Source of the DNA: JALHQU01 sp043745295
GTDB taxonomy: Bacteria > Planctomycetota > Planctomycetia > Gemmatales > Gemmataceae
Assembly: GCA_043745295.1 (NCBI GenBank)
Contig: JAYTTN010000261.1
Span: forward strand, 1 to 26,092
Reading direction: 5' to 3'
Length of the DNA: 26,092 nucleotides
In this document: piece by piece, positions 7,510-15,763 of the stretch
Layout: every line of letters begins with the position of its first letter
Numbering within the stretch: position 1 is the first letter of the stretch
Translations under genes and position numbers: made by a program
Notes under the pieces: generated by a model
The model's input: only the letters and a program-made list of their open reading frames with translations
What the model was told of the DNA's origin: nothing
The model's database searches: none

Positions 7510-8967
7510 CTAGCGGGGCACCAGCTTGCCGCCGACGAACACGGATTCGATCCGCCGCGTGTTCGCGATGTCGCGGATCGGGTCGTCGGTGAGCAGGACA
7601 AGGTCGGCGTACTTCCCCGCCGCCACCGACCCCAAGTCCGCTTCGCGGCCGAGGCACTGGGCCGGGTAGAGGGTCGCCGTCCGCAGCGCCTCGGCCGGCG
7701 TCAGCCCGGCCCCGACCAGCAGTCCGAGTTCCTGATGGAGGGCGTACCCCGGCACGACGAGCGGGTAGGGGGTGTCGGTGCCGGCGAGCAACTTCACCCC
7801 GGCCCGGTGGAGCCGCCCCGCCAGCCGCTGCTCGCCGAGGAACTGTTCCCGCCGCACCGTCAGTTCGGCCGCAGTGAACCGCTTCTGGAAGACGGCGAGC
7901 AGAACCTCGCCCGGCCGAGGGTACGTCCGCTGCCAGAACAGCCGCGTCTTCTCCGGCAACTCCGCTTCCACCGCCGCCGGCAGCGCGGCCGGGTCGCCGA
8001 GCCGGCCGACCGCCTGCGTCTGGACCAGCGTCGGCACGTGCCACACCCCATTCGAGATGAACGCGGTCAGCATCGCCTTTTCCCGGTTCGGGTCTGGCGT
8101 GTCGAGGACGGCCGTGTGATCGACGCGCGACTGCGCGACGTTCGGCTCGCGGGCGTCCAGGCAGGCTCGCCGTTCGGCCAGCCACCGCTCGGATTGGACG
8201 CCCGAGGCCGCCGCGACGCCGTCCAGGTGTTCGATCGTCCGCTGGCCGGCGGCGGCGCACTGCAGGGCGGTGACGGCGAACGGCACGTGCCCGGCGACGG
8301 GCATCCCCAGCGCCTTCGCCTCGGCCACGGCGGCGTAGTAGGCGTCCGCCGGCAGGGCGTTCCCGATCTTCAGGAAGTCGTTGCCCAAATCGCGAATCTT
8401 TCGGACGGCCTTCCGGGCGTCGTCCGGCGTCTCGGCCACGACGACATTCCCGCGGAGTAACCAGGGAAAGCCGGTCTTGGAGCCGTCGAGCAAGTGGGTG
8501 GCGGCGACCACCCGCGGGCCGCGGCCGCCGGTCGCCGGGTCGGACGCCCGCACCGCGACAGCGGGGACGAGGGAGAACATGTGCCGCACCCCGGTCACCC
8601 CGTACCGAAGGAACGCGGGTGGCATGTCCGGGTCGGCGATGTGGACGTGCATGTCCCACAGACCCGGCAGGAGGAACTTGCCGGTGCCGTCGATGACGGT
8701 CGCCCCGACCGCCGGCCGGATCGTCGCTGCGGGGCCGACGGCCGCGATCCGGTCTCCGTTCACGACCACCGTCTGGTGCGGCCTCAGGCAACCGGCCTCC
8801 ACATCGACCACCACGACGTTCGTGATCGCCAGCGTGCCGTCGATCACGCGGACTGTCGGCGGGACGTTTTCGGGTTCGTGAGTCGCGCGTCCACATCCGC
8901 GGGTGGCCAGGACCGCCACCATCACGATGATACCGCAGGCCGCCGTGGCAGCAACGATCCGCGACAT
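7510..8967 (-). CDS. Exported amidohydrolase family protein
   Basis: A 485-residue metal-dependent hydrolase of the amidohydrolase superfamily. The metal ligands are in order: HxH in DMHVHIAD (His107, His109), Lys200 in FLKIGN as the carboxylated lysine, His227 in AGHVPF, His247 in TIEHLDG, and Asp398 in LAGTDTPYP. The closing GSVAAGKYADLVLLTDDP motif is typical of the imidazolonepropionase/prolidase-like (Sgx9260) branch. The N-terminus has a hydrophobic export segment (about 5-21); Cys25 is not in a standard lipobox. Likely substrates are amide or ester bonds, but none can be named. The ATG has GGAGGA about 6 nt upstream. It diverges from msrA across a 230-bp spacer. Confidence 0.9.
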   Translation of the reverse strand: MSRIVAATAACGIIVMVAVLATRGCGRATHEPENVPPTVRVIDGTLAITNVVVVDVEAGCLRPHQTVVVNGDRIAAVGPAATIRPAVGATVIDGTGKFLLPGLWDMHVHIADPDMPPAFLRYGVTGVRHMFSLVPAVAVRASDPATGGRGPRVVAATHLLDGSKTGFPWLLRGNVVVAETPDDARKAVRKIRDLGNDFLKIGNALPADAYYAAVAEAKALGMPVAGHVPFAVTALQCAAAGQRTIEHLDGVAAASGVQSERWLAERRACLDAREPNVAQSRVDHTAVLDTPDPNREKAMLTAFISNGVWHVPTLVQTQAVGRLGDPAALPAAVEAELPEKTRLFWQRTYPRPGEVLLAVFQKRFTAAELTVRREQFLGEQRLAGRLHRAGVKLLAGTDTPYPLVVPGYALHQELGLLVGAGLTPAEALRTATLYPAQCLGREADLGSVAAGKYADLVLLTDDPIRDIANTRRIESVFVGGKLVPR

Positions 8968-9197
8968 GGGTGTCCTCCGGGGGGTGTCCGGGAACGGCGG
9001 CCTCCCGCCGCCGGGTTCCACCGCGTCCCAACGTCTAATGGCCACCTGTCCCGACGACCCCTCAAAAAACGGGTGTTTTCTCCCCGGTTCCCGGTCGGTA
9101 CTCCGAACGGGCACTTGCCGGCCGCGTTCGCCGAGAACGGGACGGGACGTGCGCGACCGACCTATGAATGGGGACATCCCACCCCCGAGGTTTCCCC

Positions 9198-9737
9198 ATG
9201 TCTTCCCCGCGCGAAGTCGCCACGCTCGGCGGCGGCTGTTTCTGGTGCGTCGAGGCGGTGTTCGAGCTGGTGAAGGGCGTCGAGTCGGTGGTGTCCGGGT
9301 ACGCCGGCGGGCACGTCCCGAACCCCACCTACGAGATGATCTGCGCGAAGACGACCGGCCACGCCGAAGTGATCCGCGTCGCGTTCGACCCGGCTGTGAT
9401 TTCGTACCGCGACATCCTCGGCCTGTTCTTCGCCTTCCACGACCCGACGACGCCGAACCGCCAGGGGGCGGACGCCGGCCCGCAGTACCGCTCGGCGATT
9501 TTCACCCACTCGGACGGGCAGAAGAAGACGGCCGTGGAGGTGATCGCCGAGTTGGACGCCGCGCAGGTGTTCGCATCCCCCATCGTCACGGAGGTGACGG
9601 CGGCCGGCGAGTTCTACCCGGCCGAGGACTACCACCAGGGGTTCTACCGGCTGAACCCGCGGCAGCCGTACTGCGCCGCCGTCGCCGGCCCGAAGGTGGC
9701 CAAGCTCCGCACGCGGTACGCGAAGTGGCTGAAGTGA
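9198..9737 (+). CDS. msrA: Peptide methionine (S)-S-oxide reductase MsrA
   Basis: A 179-residue protein with the MsrA catalytic signature GCFWCVE (13-19, nucleophile Cys14). It continues with VVSGYAGG, the NPTYEMIC and TGHAEVIRVAFDP segments, FFAFHDPTTPNRQGAD(A)GPQYRS, and FYPAEDYHQGFY, all conserved in the family. A Cys in PYCAAVAGPK is a candidate resolving residue. It repairs S-epimers of methionine sulfoxide in proteins, normally with thioredoxin, in the cytoplasm here (no signal peptide). ATG 9198 has GAGG about 7 nt upstream and matches the family N-terminus. The next gene starts 13 bp downstream, so the two are probably cotranscribed. Confidence 0.97.
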   Translation: MSSPREVATLGGGCFWCVEAVFELVKGVESVVSGYAGGHVPNPTYEMICAKTTGHAEVIRVAFDPAVISYRDILGLFFAFHDPTTPNRQGADAGPQYRSAIFTHSDGQKKTAVEVIAELDAAQVFASPIVTEVTAAGEFYPAEDYHQGFYRLNPRQPYCAAVAGPKVAKLRTRYAKWLK

Positions 9738-9750
9738 GTGTCACTTCCGG

Positions 9751-10299
9751 ATGCCCACGTTCCTGGACGAATCCGGCGACCCCGGCCGCGACCCGGACCC
9801 GCGAAACCGCTACTTCCACTTGGCCGCGGTGTGGGTGCCGACCCTCGACATCGCGGCCGAAATCCGCCACGCCGTCCAAGCCGCCCGATTGGAACTCGGA
9901 CCGAAGTCCGACTGCGAGTTCAAGTTCTCGAAGACATGGGTGCATCCGGATCGGCGACAGTGTTTCTTCGACCACGCCCTCCGGCACGAGTTCCGATTCG
10001 CCGTCGCCACGGTGGACAAGCACCATCCAGATCGGTCGGACACGGAAGACATCTACTGGGCGGCGGCCGTACTCCTCGCCGCGACTCTTCGCTCAACCCT
10101 GTTGAGCCGCCACGGGAACAGTGCCGGGCGTGGCCCGACGAAGGAGTTGCTGGTACTCGACGACAATGGGGATCCGCGATTCTTGAAGGTCGTCGCACGG
10201 GCGTTCCGCGACGTGGGGAAGGCGTGCGATCCGCCCGTGTCTTGCGTCGGCGCGGGCGGCGGACAGTCGGCGGGCGGTGGCGTGGGGTGCAGCAATTGA
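9751..10299 (+). CDS. DUF3800 protein, C-terminally truncated by a palindromic element
   Basis: A 182-residue ORF starting MPTFLDESGDPG, the hallmark opening of DUF3800 (an RNase H-like fold family, frequent near mobile and defence loci). It includes a CEFKFSK strand-loop and LVLDDNGD near residues 136-143, plausible acidic active-site positions. From about residue 165 the sequence turns into Gly/Ala-rich low-complexity and ends GCSN-stop, which is encoded by the start of the 122-bp element at 10286. The usual C-terminal part with a D-S-K and a Q-L-A-D-like helix is missing. It is probably a decayed or truncated gene and may be non-functional. It follows msrA by 13 bp. Confidence 0.72.
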   Translation: MPTFLDESGDPGRDPDPRNRYFHLAAVWVPTLDIAAEIRHAVQAARLELGPKSDCEFKFSKTWVHPDRRQCFFDHALRHEFRFAVATVDKHHPDRSDTEDIYWAAAVLLAATLRSTLLSRHGNSAGRGPTKELLVLDDNGDPRFLKVVARAFRDVGKACDPPVSCVGAGGGQSAGGGVGCSN

Positions 10300-10407
10300 T
10301 TTTGGCAGGTTCAGGCGAGCGGGGGGCGTCAGCCCCTTGTTTCCGTGGGGATGTCGAACACGACAGGGGGCTGACGCCCCCCGCTCGCCAACAACAATTG
10401 CCGCACC
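10286..10407. mobile_element. 122-bp palindromic element with 13-bp terminal inverted repeats (copy B)
   Basis: The ends are GGTGCAGCAATTG (10286-10298) and CAATTGCCGCACC (10395-10407). The interior is nearly the reverse complement of the copy at 5041-5162, including the GGCAGGTTCAGGCGAGCGG flank on one side and the TTGTTGGCGAGCGG flank on the other. The core stem is GGCGAGCGGGGGGCGTCAG with its complement. The stop codon of the DUF3800 ORF is inside its left end. The 11-mer CGTCGGCGCGG occurs at 10245-10255 and immediately right of the element at 10408-10418, which may be a target duplication or chance. Confidence 0.78.
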
Positions 10408-10423
10408 CGTCGGCGCGGTCGGG

Positions 10424-10449
10424 TTGACACGGGCGGGCAAACGTGTCAA
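10424..10449. promoter_or_regulatory. Dyad-symmetric operator-like site overlapping a promoter
   Basis: TTGACACG (10424-10431) and CGTGTCAA (10442-10449) are perfect 8-bp inverted repeats with a 10-nt spacer, 33 bp before the methyltransferase ATG. TTGACA is a consensus -35 hexamer; the position 17 nt further on (CAAATT, 10447-10452) is a weak -10. The overlap suggests a repressor or activator dimer site controlling the downstream gene. The hairpin form is also possible. Confidence 0.5.
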
Positions 10450-10481
10450 ATTGGCCGCTCTCATCCGGAGGCTCGGGCGCG

Positions 10482-11240
10482 ATGGTCGCAACGGAAGACT
10501 TCCACTACACCCCCCCGGTGGCCCAGTTAGCCGAAGCGCGGCAGTGGGACATGTACGCGCACCGGTACGAGGCGCGCCGCCGGAACGACGAAGTGTACTT
10601 GGCGAGCGTGCGGGCGGTGATCCGCGCGCTGGGTCCGACCGCCGGACCCCGGATTCTGGACGCGGGGTGCGGGACCGGCTTCGCGGTGCGGCACTTGGCC
10701 CGCGCGGATCGGTTCGTGACCGGGTTGGACCTGTCGGTGGCGTCCCTGCGGCGGCTCGCCGCCGAGCGCTTGCCCAACGTCACCCTCGTGCCCGGTTCGG
10801 TCACCCAACTGCCGTTCGCGGACGGGGCGTTCGACGCGGTGTTGTGCGCGAACGTCCTGCAACAGTTGCGCGAGCCGGGGGACGTGGCGCGGTCGATTTC
10901 GGAGCTGGGTCGGGTGGTCCGGATCGGCGGTCGGGTGGTCGTGTCCGTCCACCATTACTCCGCGCCGAAGCGCCGCCGGGGCGACCCGCCGGAAGGACCG
11001 GCCGGGAACGCGCGGGAGCCGGTGGCGTACTTGAAGCGATACCGGCCGGAGGAGTTCCGTGCCCTGTTCCGCGGCGGCCCGCTCCGCCTGACGCGGCTGT
11101 TCGGGGCCGGCCACATGTGCCTGCCGTACCGCTACAAACTCTCGCCCCTGTCGCGGGTTCTGGAACCGCTGCTCCAGCGGTTCCGCCTCCTGCGCGACCA
11201 GGCGCACATGCTCGTCGCCGTGTGCGAGCGCGCGGACTGA
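10482..11240 (+). CDS. Class I SAM-dependent methyltransferase (Methyltransf_11 type)
   Basis: A 252-residue protein with motif I ILDAGCGTGFAVR (58-70), the strand-2 segment VTGLDLS with Asp for the ribose, and VPGSVTQLPFADGAFDAVLCANVLQQL. The post-motif region is LGRVVRIGGRVVVSVHHYS. This order is that of ubiquinone/UbiE-like Methyltransf_11 enzymes; the acceptor is unknown. The final third is basic, with a YRPEEFRALF segment. ATG 10482 has GGAGG about 10 nt upstream and follows a dyad promoter site; an upstream in-frame ATG (10443) would lie inside that site. The downstream gene converges 16 bp away. Confidence 0.9.
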   Translation: MVATEDFHYTPPVAQLAEARQWDMYAHRYEARRRNDEVYLASVRAVIRALGPTAGPRILDAGCGTGFAVRHLARADRFVTGLDLSVASLRRLAAERLPNVTLVPGSVTQLPFADGAFDAVLCANVLQQLREPGDVARSISELGRVVRIGGRVVVSVHHYSAPKRRRGDPPEGPAGNAREPVAYLKRYRPEEFRALFRGGPLRLTRLFGAGHMCLPYRYKLSPLSRVLEPLLQRFRLLRDQAHMLVAVCERAD

Positions 11241-11256
11241 GGCCTCCCCGGCCGGC

Positions 11257-12597
11257 TCAAATCCCCTTCTCTTCCCAGCCCTTGCGCGGGGTGCGCCGCA
11301 CGAACGGGTTCGCCTCCTCCAGGTTCGTCACGGTCATCGTCTTGGTGTCCCACTCCAGCTTCTTCTTCGGGAAGCGCGTGGCCAGGCAGCCGAGCAGCAC
11401 CAGCTCCGTCAGCGGGCCGGCGTAGTCGAACGGGGCGCTCGTCTTGCCCTCGCCCCGCGCCGCGTCCACGAACTGCAGGTAGTGGTTGTCGCCGCTCACC
11501 TTCGGCATGTCGTAGCCCTTGAACGTCTCCTCCGGCAGCAGGACCGGCACGTTGCCGCCGTCGTAATTGGAGAACAGCACGCCCTTCGTGCCGAGGAAGA
11601 TGCTCCCCTGGCCCGGCACCTTGTGCGGCTCGATCAGCTTGGTCACCTCGGCCGGCGGCCGCTTGTTGCCGTTGTACCACGTCAGGCTGACCGTGTCGGC
11701 CGTGTACTTGGTGCCGGGGAAGACGAACTCGACCTGGCAGTTCAGGCCCCAGTTGGTGGCGTTCGGCGCGTCCCCGACGGACGTGATGCTCGACGGGTTG
11801 CCGACGCCGAGCGCGCCGAACACCGGGTCGAGGATGTGGCAGCCCATGTCGCCGAACGTGCCGGTGCCGAAGTCCAGCCGCTTCCGCCAGTTGCCGGGGT
11901 GGAAGTAGCCGCCGCCGAGGAACGGCCGGTCTTTCGCCACGCCCAGCCACAAGTCCCAGTCGAGCGTCTTCGGCGGCTCGTCCTTGCGGTCGGGCAGCTT
12001 GCCGGCGTCGCCCCAGTCCTTGCCGCTCCAACTGTGGACCGCCGTCACCTTGCCGATGGCCCCGGCGTGGATCAGCGCGACCAGCGTCTTGTGCTTGGCG
12101 GCCGAGTGAATCTGGATACCCATCTGCGAGACGACCTTCTTCTCCTTCGCGGCGGCGGTGAGCTGCCGGCACTCGTGGATCGTCTGCGTCAGCGGCTTCT
12201 GGGTGTACACGTGCTTGCCGGCCGTGATGGCCCGCATGGTCGGGCAGGCGTGCATGTGGTCGGGGCACGAGATGTTGGCCGAGTCGAACTTCACCTTGTC
12301 GAACATCTCCCGCCAGTCGCGGAACGTCTGGAAGTCGGTCGGCCGGTTGGCCTTCTTCAACGCCTCGCGCAACCGGTCGAACGCCGTCGCGTCCACGTCG
12401 GCGACGGCGACCAGCTTCAGGTGCTTGCCGGCGGTGAGGGAGAGGATGTCGGACCCGGCCATGCCGCCGGCCCCGACGCTGACGTGCAGCAGGGTCTCGG
12501 ACGGGGCGGCGTGCGCGAACGAGCGGAACACGGCCGGGGCCGCGAGCGCGCCGGCGGCGGCTTTCAGCGCGGCGCGGCGGGTGATGGGGGTGGGCAT
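11257..12597 (-). CDS. Tat-exported Gfo/Idh/MocA family oxidoreductase
   Basis: A 446-residue protein. It has a twin-arginine signal (ITRRAALKAAAGALAAPAVF, residues 5-24), a Rossmann fold with GAGGMAGSD (43-51), and the family segments ANISCPDHMHA and GKHVYTQKPL (EKP motif variant, Lys retained). The large C-terminal alpha/beta domain is typical of planctomycete homologues (WLGVAKDRPF, GTFGDMGCHILDP). These proteins use tightly bound NAD(P) to oxidise or reduce sugars and inositols; export with folded cofactor explains the Tat signal. It sits downstream of the double-DUF1080 gene in the same orientation, separated by a hairpin, a common pairing in planctomycete sugar utilisation. Confidence 0.93.
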   Translation of the reverse strand: MPTPITRRAALKAAAGALAAPAVFRSFAHAAPSETLLHVSVGAGGMAGSDILSLTAGKHLKLVAVADVDATAFDRLREALKKANRPTDFQTFRDWREMFDKVKFDSANISCPDHMHACPTMRAITAGKHVYTQKPLTQTIHECRQLTAAAKEKKVVSQMGIQIHSAAKHKTLVALIHAGAIGKVTAVHSWSGKDWGDAGKLPDRKDEPPKTLDWDLWLGVAKDRPFLGGGYFHPGNWRKRLDFGTGTFGDMGCHILDPVFGALGVGNPSSITSVGDAPNATNWGLNCQVEFVFPGTKYTADTVSLTWYNGNKRPPAEVTKLIEPHKVPGQGSIFLGTKGVLFSNYDGGNVPVLLPEETFKGYDMPKVSGDNHYLQFVDAARGEGKTSAPFDYAGPLTELVLLGCLATRFPKKKLEWDTKTMTVTNLEEANPFVRRTPRKGWEEKGI

Positions 12598-12629
12598 GGT
12601 GGGGTCCGGGTGGTGGGTGTGGGTTGACC

Positions 12630-12698
12630 GGCGAACGGCGCGGCGTCAGCCCGCCGGTGGTATTTCAGAACCGGCGGACTCACGTCGCGCCGTTCGCC
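12630..12698. repeat. Intercistronic hairpin, diverged relative of the palindrome family
   Basis: Arms at 12630-12657 and 12671-12698 (28 nt) pair with only three mismatches around a 13-nt loop. The left arm begins GGCGAACGGCGCGGCGTCAG, resembling the GGCGAGCGGGGGGCGTCAG core of the other palindromes with several changes. It lies between the DUF1080 stop and the Gfo/Idh/MocA start, so it could reduce read-through or stabilise the upstream message. Confidence 0.75.
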
Positions 12699-12702
12699 TG
12701 GA

Positions 12703-14019
12703 TCACTTCAGCGCCTTGATCTTCACGTCGCGGAATTCGACCGGGTCGCTGTGCCCGCAGAAGCCGAAGAAGCCGGTCTTGCGGTCCTTGCCGGGGTGCG
12801 GCGACTTGGCCATGTACTCGGTGATCTTGGACAAGTCCGTGTCCAGAATCGTCGTGCCGTTCAGCTCGACCATGAGGGTGCTGCCCTTGATGGTGGCGAC
12901 CTGGTAGTTCCACTCGCCGACCGGCCGGTGGTAGCCCCGCGCGGCGGCGGCCATGCCGTAGGCCGACCCGTGCGCCTGCCGCGCGTCGATGCCCTTGTAA
13001 TCGTCGTCCAGGACTTGCAGTTCGCACATGCCGATGTACGCGCCGTCGCCTTTGCCGCCGGGGTAGCGGATGGCCAGGCCGTTATTGCCGTTCTTCGGCA
13101 GTTTGAACTCGAGCGCGACTTGATAGTCGGCGTACTCCGCTTTGGTGTACAGCACCCCGCCGAGGCCTTTCTTGCAGCGAATCGCGCCGCCCACCACTTC
13201 GTAGTTGTCGGTCGCGCCCTGCCAGCCGTCGAAGTCCTTGCCGTTGAAGATCGTCTCGAACCCGGTGCCGGCCTTGGCGGCCAACAGCTCGTTCGCTTCT
13301 TTGCTGCCGATCTCGCGGATGAAGATGTTCTTCCAGCGGATTTCCAGCTTCGGCACGTGCGTCTGGAGCAGGATCGGGGCGGCCTTCGGCACCGGCAGCT
13401 TGCGGTCCCAGAAGTTCTGGAGGCGGGCGTGATCGACCACGAGCTTGTCGTTCAGGTGGATGGTGATCCGCTCGCCCAGCACGAGGATGCGGAAGCTGTT
13501 CCACTCGCCGGCCGGTTTGTCGGCCTTCACCAGCGGGTCGCGGCCTGGGGAATCCTTCGGCACGTTGTTCCACAGACCGCCGCTGCCCTTCTGGTTGCCG
13601 TTGGCGACCTGCTTCGGGTCTTCCGGGTCCCACACCTGAATCTGCGGCATGGTCTTCGGGTAGATGCCGCTGTCCACGGTGGCGGTGAGCTTGTAGTCCA
13701 CCAGCAGTTCGTAGTCGCCGAAGTCCTTCTCGGTGGCCAGGAACGCGCCTTCGCCCTTGTTGACCAGCTCGCCGTTCTCGACGGTCCACGTCTTCTTCAG
13801 GTTCTCGGTCCAGGCGTCGAACCGCTTCGTCTTCTCCTCGGCGGTCTGCTTGGCCAGGTCCAGCGGGTTGCCGCCCTTGCCGTGGATGTCCCAGCCGCGG
13901 AAGTTGGTGAAGTCCTTGCCGTTGAACAGGGCGGTGAAGCCCTTCGGCGGGACGGGGTCGGCGGCGGCGACGGCGGCCGGCAACATCAGCGCGAGGGCGG
14001 GGAGCAGTCGTGTCAGCAT
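12703..14019 (-). CDS. Secreted protein with two DUF1080 (3-keto-disaccharide hydrolase-like) domains
   Basis: A 438-residue protein with a Sec signal (MLTRLLPALALMLPAAVAAA) and two DUF1080 domains. The first opens GFTALFNGKDFTNFRGWDI (about 27-45), the second FETIFNGKDFDGWQG (about 255-269). Each has the concanavalin-like jelly-roll strands (YELLVDYKLT..., YQVALEFKLP...) and an inner EWN segment (GEWNSFRI, GEWNYQVA). The second ends with GFFGFCGHSDPVEFRDVKIKAL, the canonical closing strand (H-x-x-x-V-x-F-R-N/D-I-x-I). DUF1080 is now linked to 3-keto-glycoside hydrolysis, usually beside Gfo/Idh/MocA oxidoreductases, exactly as here. The ATG has GAGGAGA about 5 nt upstream. The N-terminal domain has an inserted Lys/Glu-rich helix after residue 50. 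Confidence 0.92.
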   Translation of the reverse strand: MLTRLLPALALMLPAAVAAADPVPPKGFTALFNGKDFTNFRGWDIHGKGGNPLDLAKQTAEEKTKRFDAWTENLKKTWTVENGELVNKGEGAFLATEKDFGDYELLVDYKLTATVDSGIYPKTMPQIQVWDPEDPKQVANGNQKGSGGLWNNVPKDSPGRDPLVKADKPAGEWNSFRILVLGERITIHLNDKLVVDHARLQNFWDRKLPVPKAAPILLQTHVPKLEIRWKNIFIREIGSKEANELLAAKAGTGFETIFNGKDFDGWQGATDNYEVVGGAIRCKKGLGGVLYTKAEYADYQVALEFKLPKNGNNGLAIRYPGGKGDGAYIGMCELQVLDDDYKGIDARQAHGSAYGMAAAARGYHRPVGEWNYQVATIKGSTLMVELNGTTILDTDLSKITEYMAKSPHPGKDRKTGFFGFCGHSDPVEFRDVKIKALK

Positions 14020-14268
14020 GGGTCTCCTCGGACCAGAGGGGTGCCCGGAACGGGCGGGGCGGGAATGCGACCGGCGAAGGCGATGATATCCGGCGGACGT
14101 GGGGATGTGCCAGGGGGCGGCGGAAAAACGGCTTCGTTCCGACTCTTCGCCGCGACCGCAGGGAGCGCCGCGATTCCTCGCCGCCGGCTACTACTCGATT
14201 GAGATATACCGGAACGGCGAGATCGCGGATGACCAGCGGTTCCGAGTCCACCAGCCCCGAGGTGCGTG

Positions 14269-14475
14269 ATGAACGAAACGAGTAGCACCATCCCGTTCCT
14301 CACCTTCGAGTGCGAGCAGGAGCCCGGTCCGCTCGTGCCCGGCACCAAGTCCACCCGCGCGCGGATGGGCTGGCAGCCGCCGGAGTGGCTGCTCGACGCC
14401 ATCAAGAAGGCCGAAGCGGAGGGCTGGACCCGGCCTCCCCTGGCCGGGCCGACGGACGCCCCTCCACCGTCGTGA
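14269..14475 (+). CDS. Small hypothetical protein (68 aa)
   Basis: A 68-residue ORF not recognised as a family. It is Thr/Ser-rich at the N-terminus (MNETSSTIPFLTFECE), has GPLVPGTKSTRARMGWQPPEWLLDAIKKAEAEGW in the middle, with an amphipathic helix, and a Pro-rich tail. The mix of hydrophobic, acidic and aromatic residues is more protein-like than the other frames. The ATG follows GAGG by 6 nt, and a GTG lies immediately upstream. It is 49 bp before the ABC permease, in the same direction, and may share its promoter. Confidence 0.6.
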   Translation: MNETSSTIPFLTFECEQEPGPLVPGTKSTRARMGWQPPEWLLDAIKKAEAEGWTRPPLAGPTDAPPPS

Positions 14476-14524
14476 GTCGGCCGACCGCCCGGCATTTCCC
14501 CCGGTCGTGTCCTACAGTGCGGGC

Positions 14525-15763
14525 ATGCGCTTCCACATCCTGCGTCCGCTGCTGCTCAAGGAACTCCGCCGGCACGTCGCCAACCGCGGCGGCATCGCGC
14601 TCGCCGCGCTGCTGGTCGTGGCGGCGCTGCTGCTGTCCGTGTTCAACCCGACGGCGGCCGACGGCGGCGGGTCGGCCGGCGGCGACCTCGTCGGCGGCGT
14701 CCACCACTGCTACCTCGAGTACGACCGCGAGACGCCGTTCATCGCCAAACTAAAGGCCCGCATCCCGGACAACCTGAAGTCCGCGATTGTCCCGCGCCGG
14801 GTGCCGCCGCAGGCGCTGGTCGGCGTCGTCAGTTACGCACCGGGCACGGGGGCCATTCGCGTCCGCGAACGACCGGCGGGCCAGGAGCGGCGGCGGCTGG
14901 AATTCGAGGTGTGGCACCCGCCCGGCGACCCGGCGGCCGTGGCCGTGTACGAGGCGTGGTTCCTGCGGGCGGCGCGGGAGGTCGTCCACGAGCAAACGGC
15001 CGACGAGCTGCGCGCGGTCGGCGGCAACCCGGCCCGCCTGACCGCCCCGTCCGACGCCACCGACGACACCTGGGCCGTCCGCGACTCGTTCCGCGCGCTG
15101 GCCGCCGAGGCCGAGCGGGTGAAGCCGTCCGCCGCCGGGCCGGTCGGCACCGACATCGACATCGTCCGCAACGGTCTGGGCGCGAAGCCGCTCGACTTCC
15201 GCGCGGCCATCGCCACGGCGATGGTCGTGTTCGCCCTGTACTTCATGTGCTGCTACCTGCTGCCGACGCTGAACTGCGAGGAGCGGGAGCGCGGCGTCCT
15301 GCTGGCGCAAGCCCTGTCGCCCGCCTCCCCCGCGGAGCTGGTGGCGGCGAAGTTCCTCTTCTACCCGGTGTTGGGCGTCGCGCTGGCGGCGGTGCTGGCG
15401 GGGATTTACCGCTTCGCCACACTGGAATCGCTGTTCTTCTGGTGCGCCATGCTGGCGATGGCCGGCGGCTTCCTCGGCGTCGGCATGACCGTGTCCACGC
15501 TGGCCAAAACGCAGCGGGCGGCATTCATGGGGTCGATGTGCTACCTGCTGACGGTGTCGCTGCTGCTGATGGTCTGCTCGCAGAGCCGGGTGCCGGTGAT
15601 CCCGTACCTGTTCCTCGAATTCCACGGGCCGAAGATCGTCCACGCGGCCGTCACCGGCGACATCGAGCCGAGCCACTGGGGGAACCTGCTCGCCTGCGTC
15701 GGCCTGGCGGCGACGTGGATGACCCTGGCCGGCTGGCTGTTCCGGCGGCGCGGCTGGCAGTGA
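14525..15763 (+). CDS. ABC-2 type transporter permease
   Basis: A 412-residue membrane protein. TM1 (about 22-42, GGIALAALLVVAALLLSVF) is followed by a long hydrophilic, probably extracytoplasmic segment of about 170 residues. About five TM helices then follow, beginning AIATAMVVFALYFMCCYLLP. LNCEERERGVLLAQALSPASPAELVAAKFLFY matches the conserved cytosolic coupling helix of ABC-2 permeases (E-R-E-x-G-x-L). Such subunits export lipids, polysaccharide or antibiotics, or act in gliding and cell-envelope processes. No ATP-binding subunit is adjacent, so the partner must lie elsewhere. The ATG at 14525 (MRFHILRPLLLKELRR) is preferred over an upstream GTG; the ribosome site is weak. Confidence 0.85.
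   Translation: MRFHILRPLLLKELRRHVANRGGIALAALLVVAALLLSVFNPTAADGGGSAGGDLVGGVHHCYLEYDRETPFIAKLKARIPDNLKSAIVPRRVPPQALVGVVSYAPGTGAIRVRERPAGQERRRLEFEVWHPPGDPAAVAVYEAWFLRAAREVVHEQTADELRAVGGNPARLTAPSDATDDTWAVRDSFRALAAEAERVKPSAAGPVGTDIDIVRNGLGAKPLDFRAAIATAMVVFALYFMCCYLLPTLNCEERERGVLLAQALSPASPAELVAAKFLFYPVLGVALAAVLAGIYRFATLESLFFWCAMLAMAGGFLGVGMTVSTLAKTQRAAFMGSMCYLLTVSLLLMVCSQSRVPVIPYLFLEFHGPKIVHAAVTGDIEPSHWGNLLACVGLAATWMTLAGWLFRRRGWQ

Noticed and set aside
253..10407. CRISPR array
   Set aside because: The repeated units are palindromes several kilobases apart in different orientations, not short direct repeats with regular spacers, and no cas gene is present.
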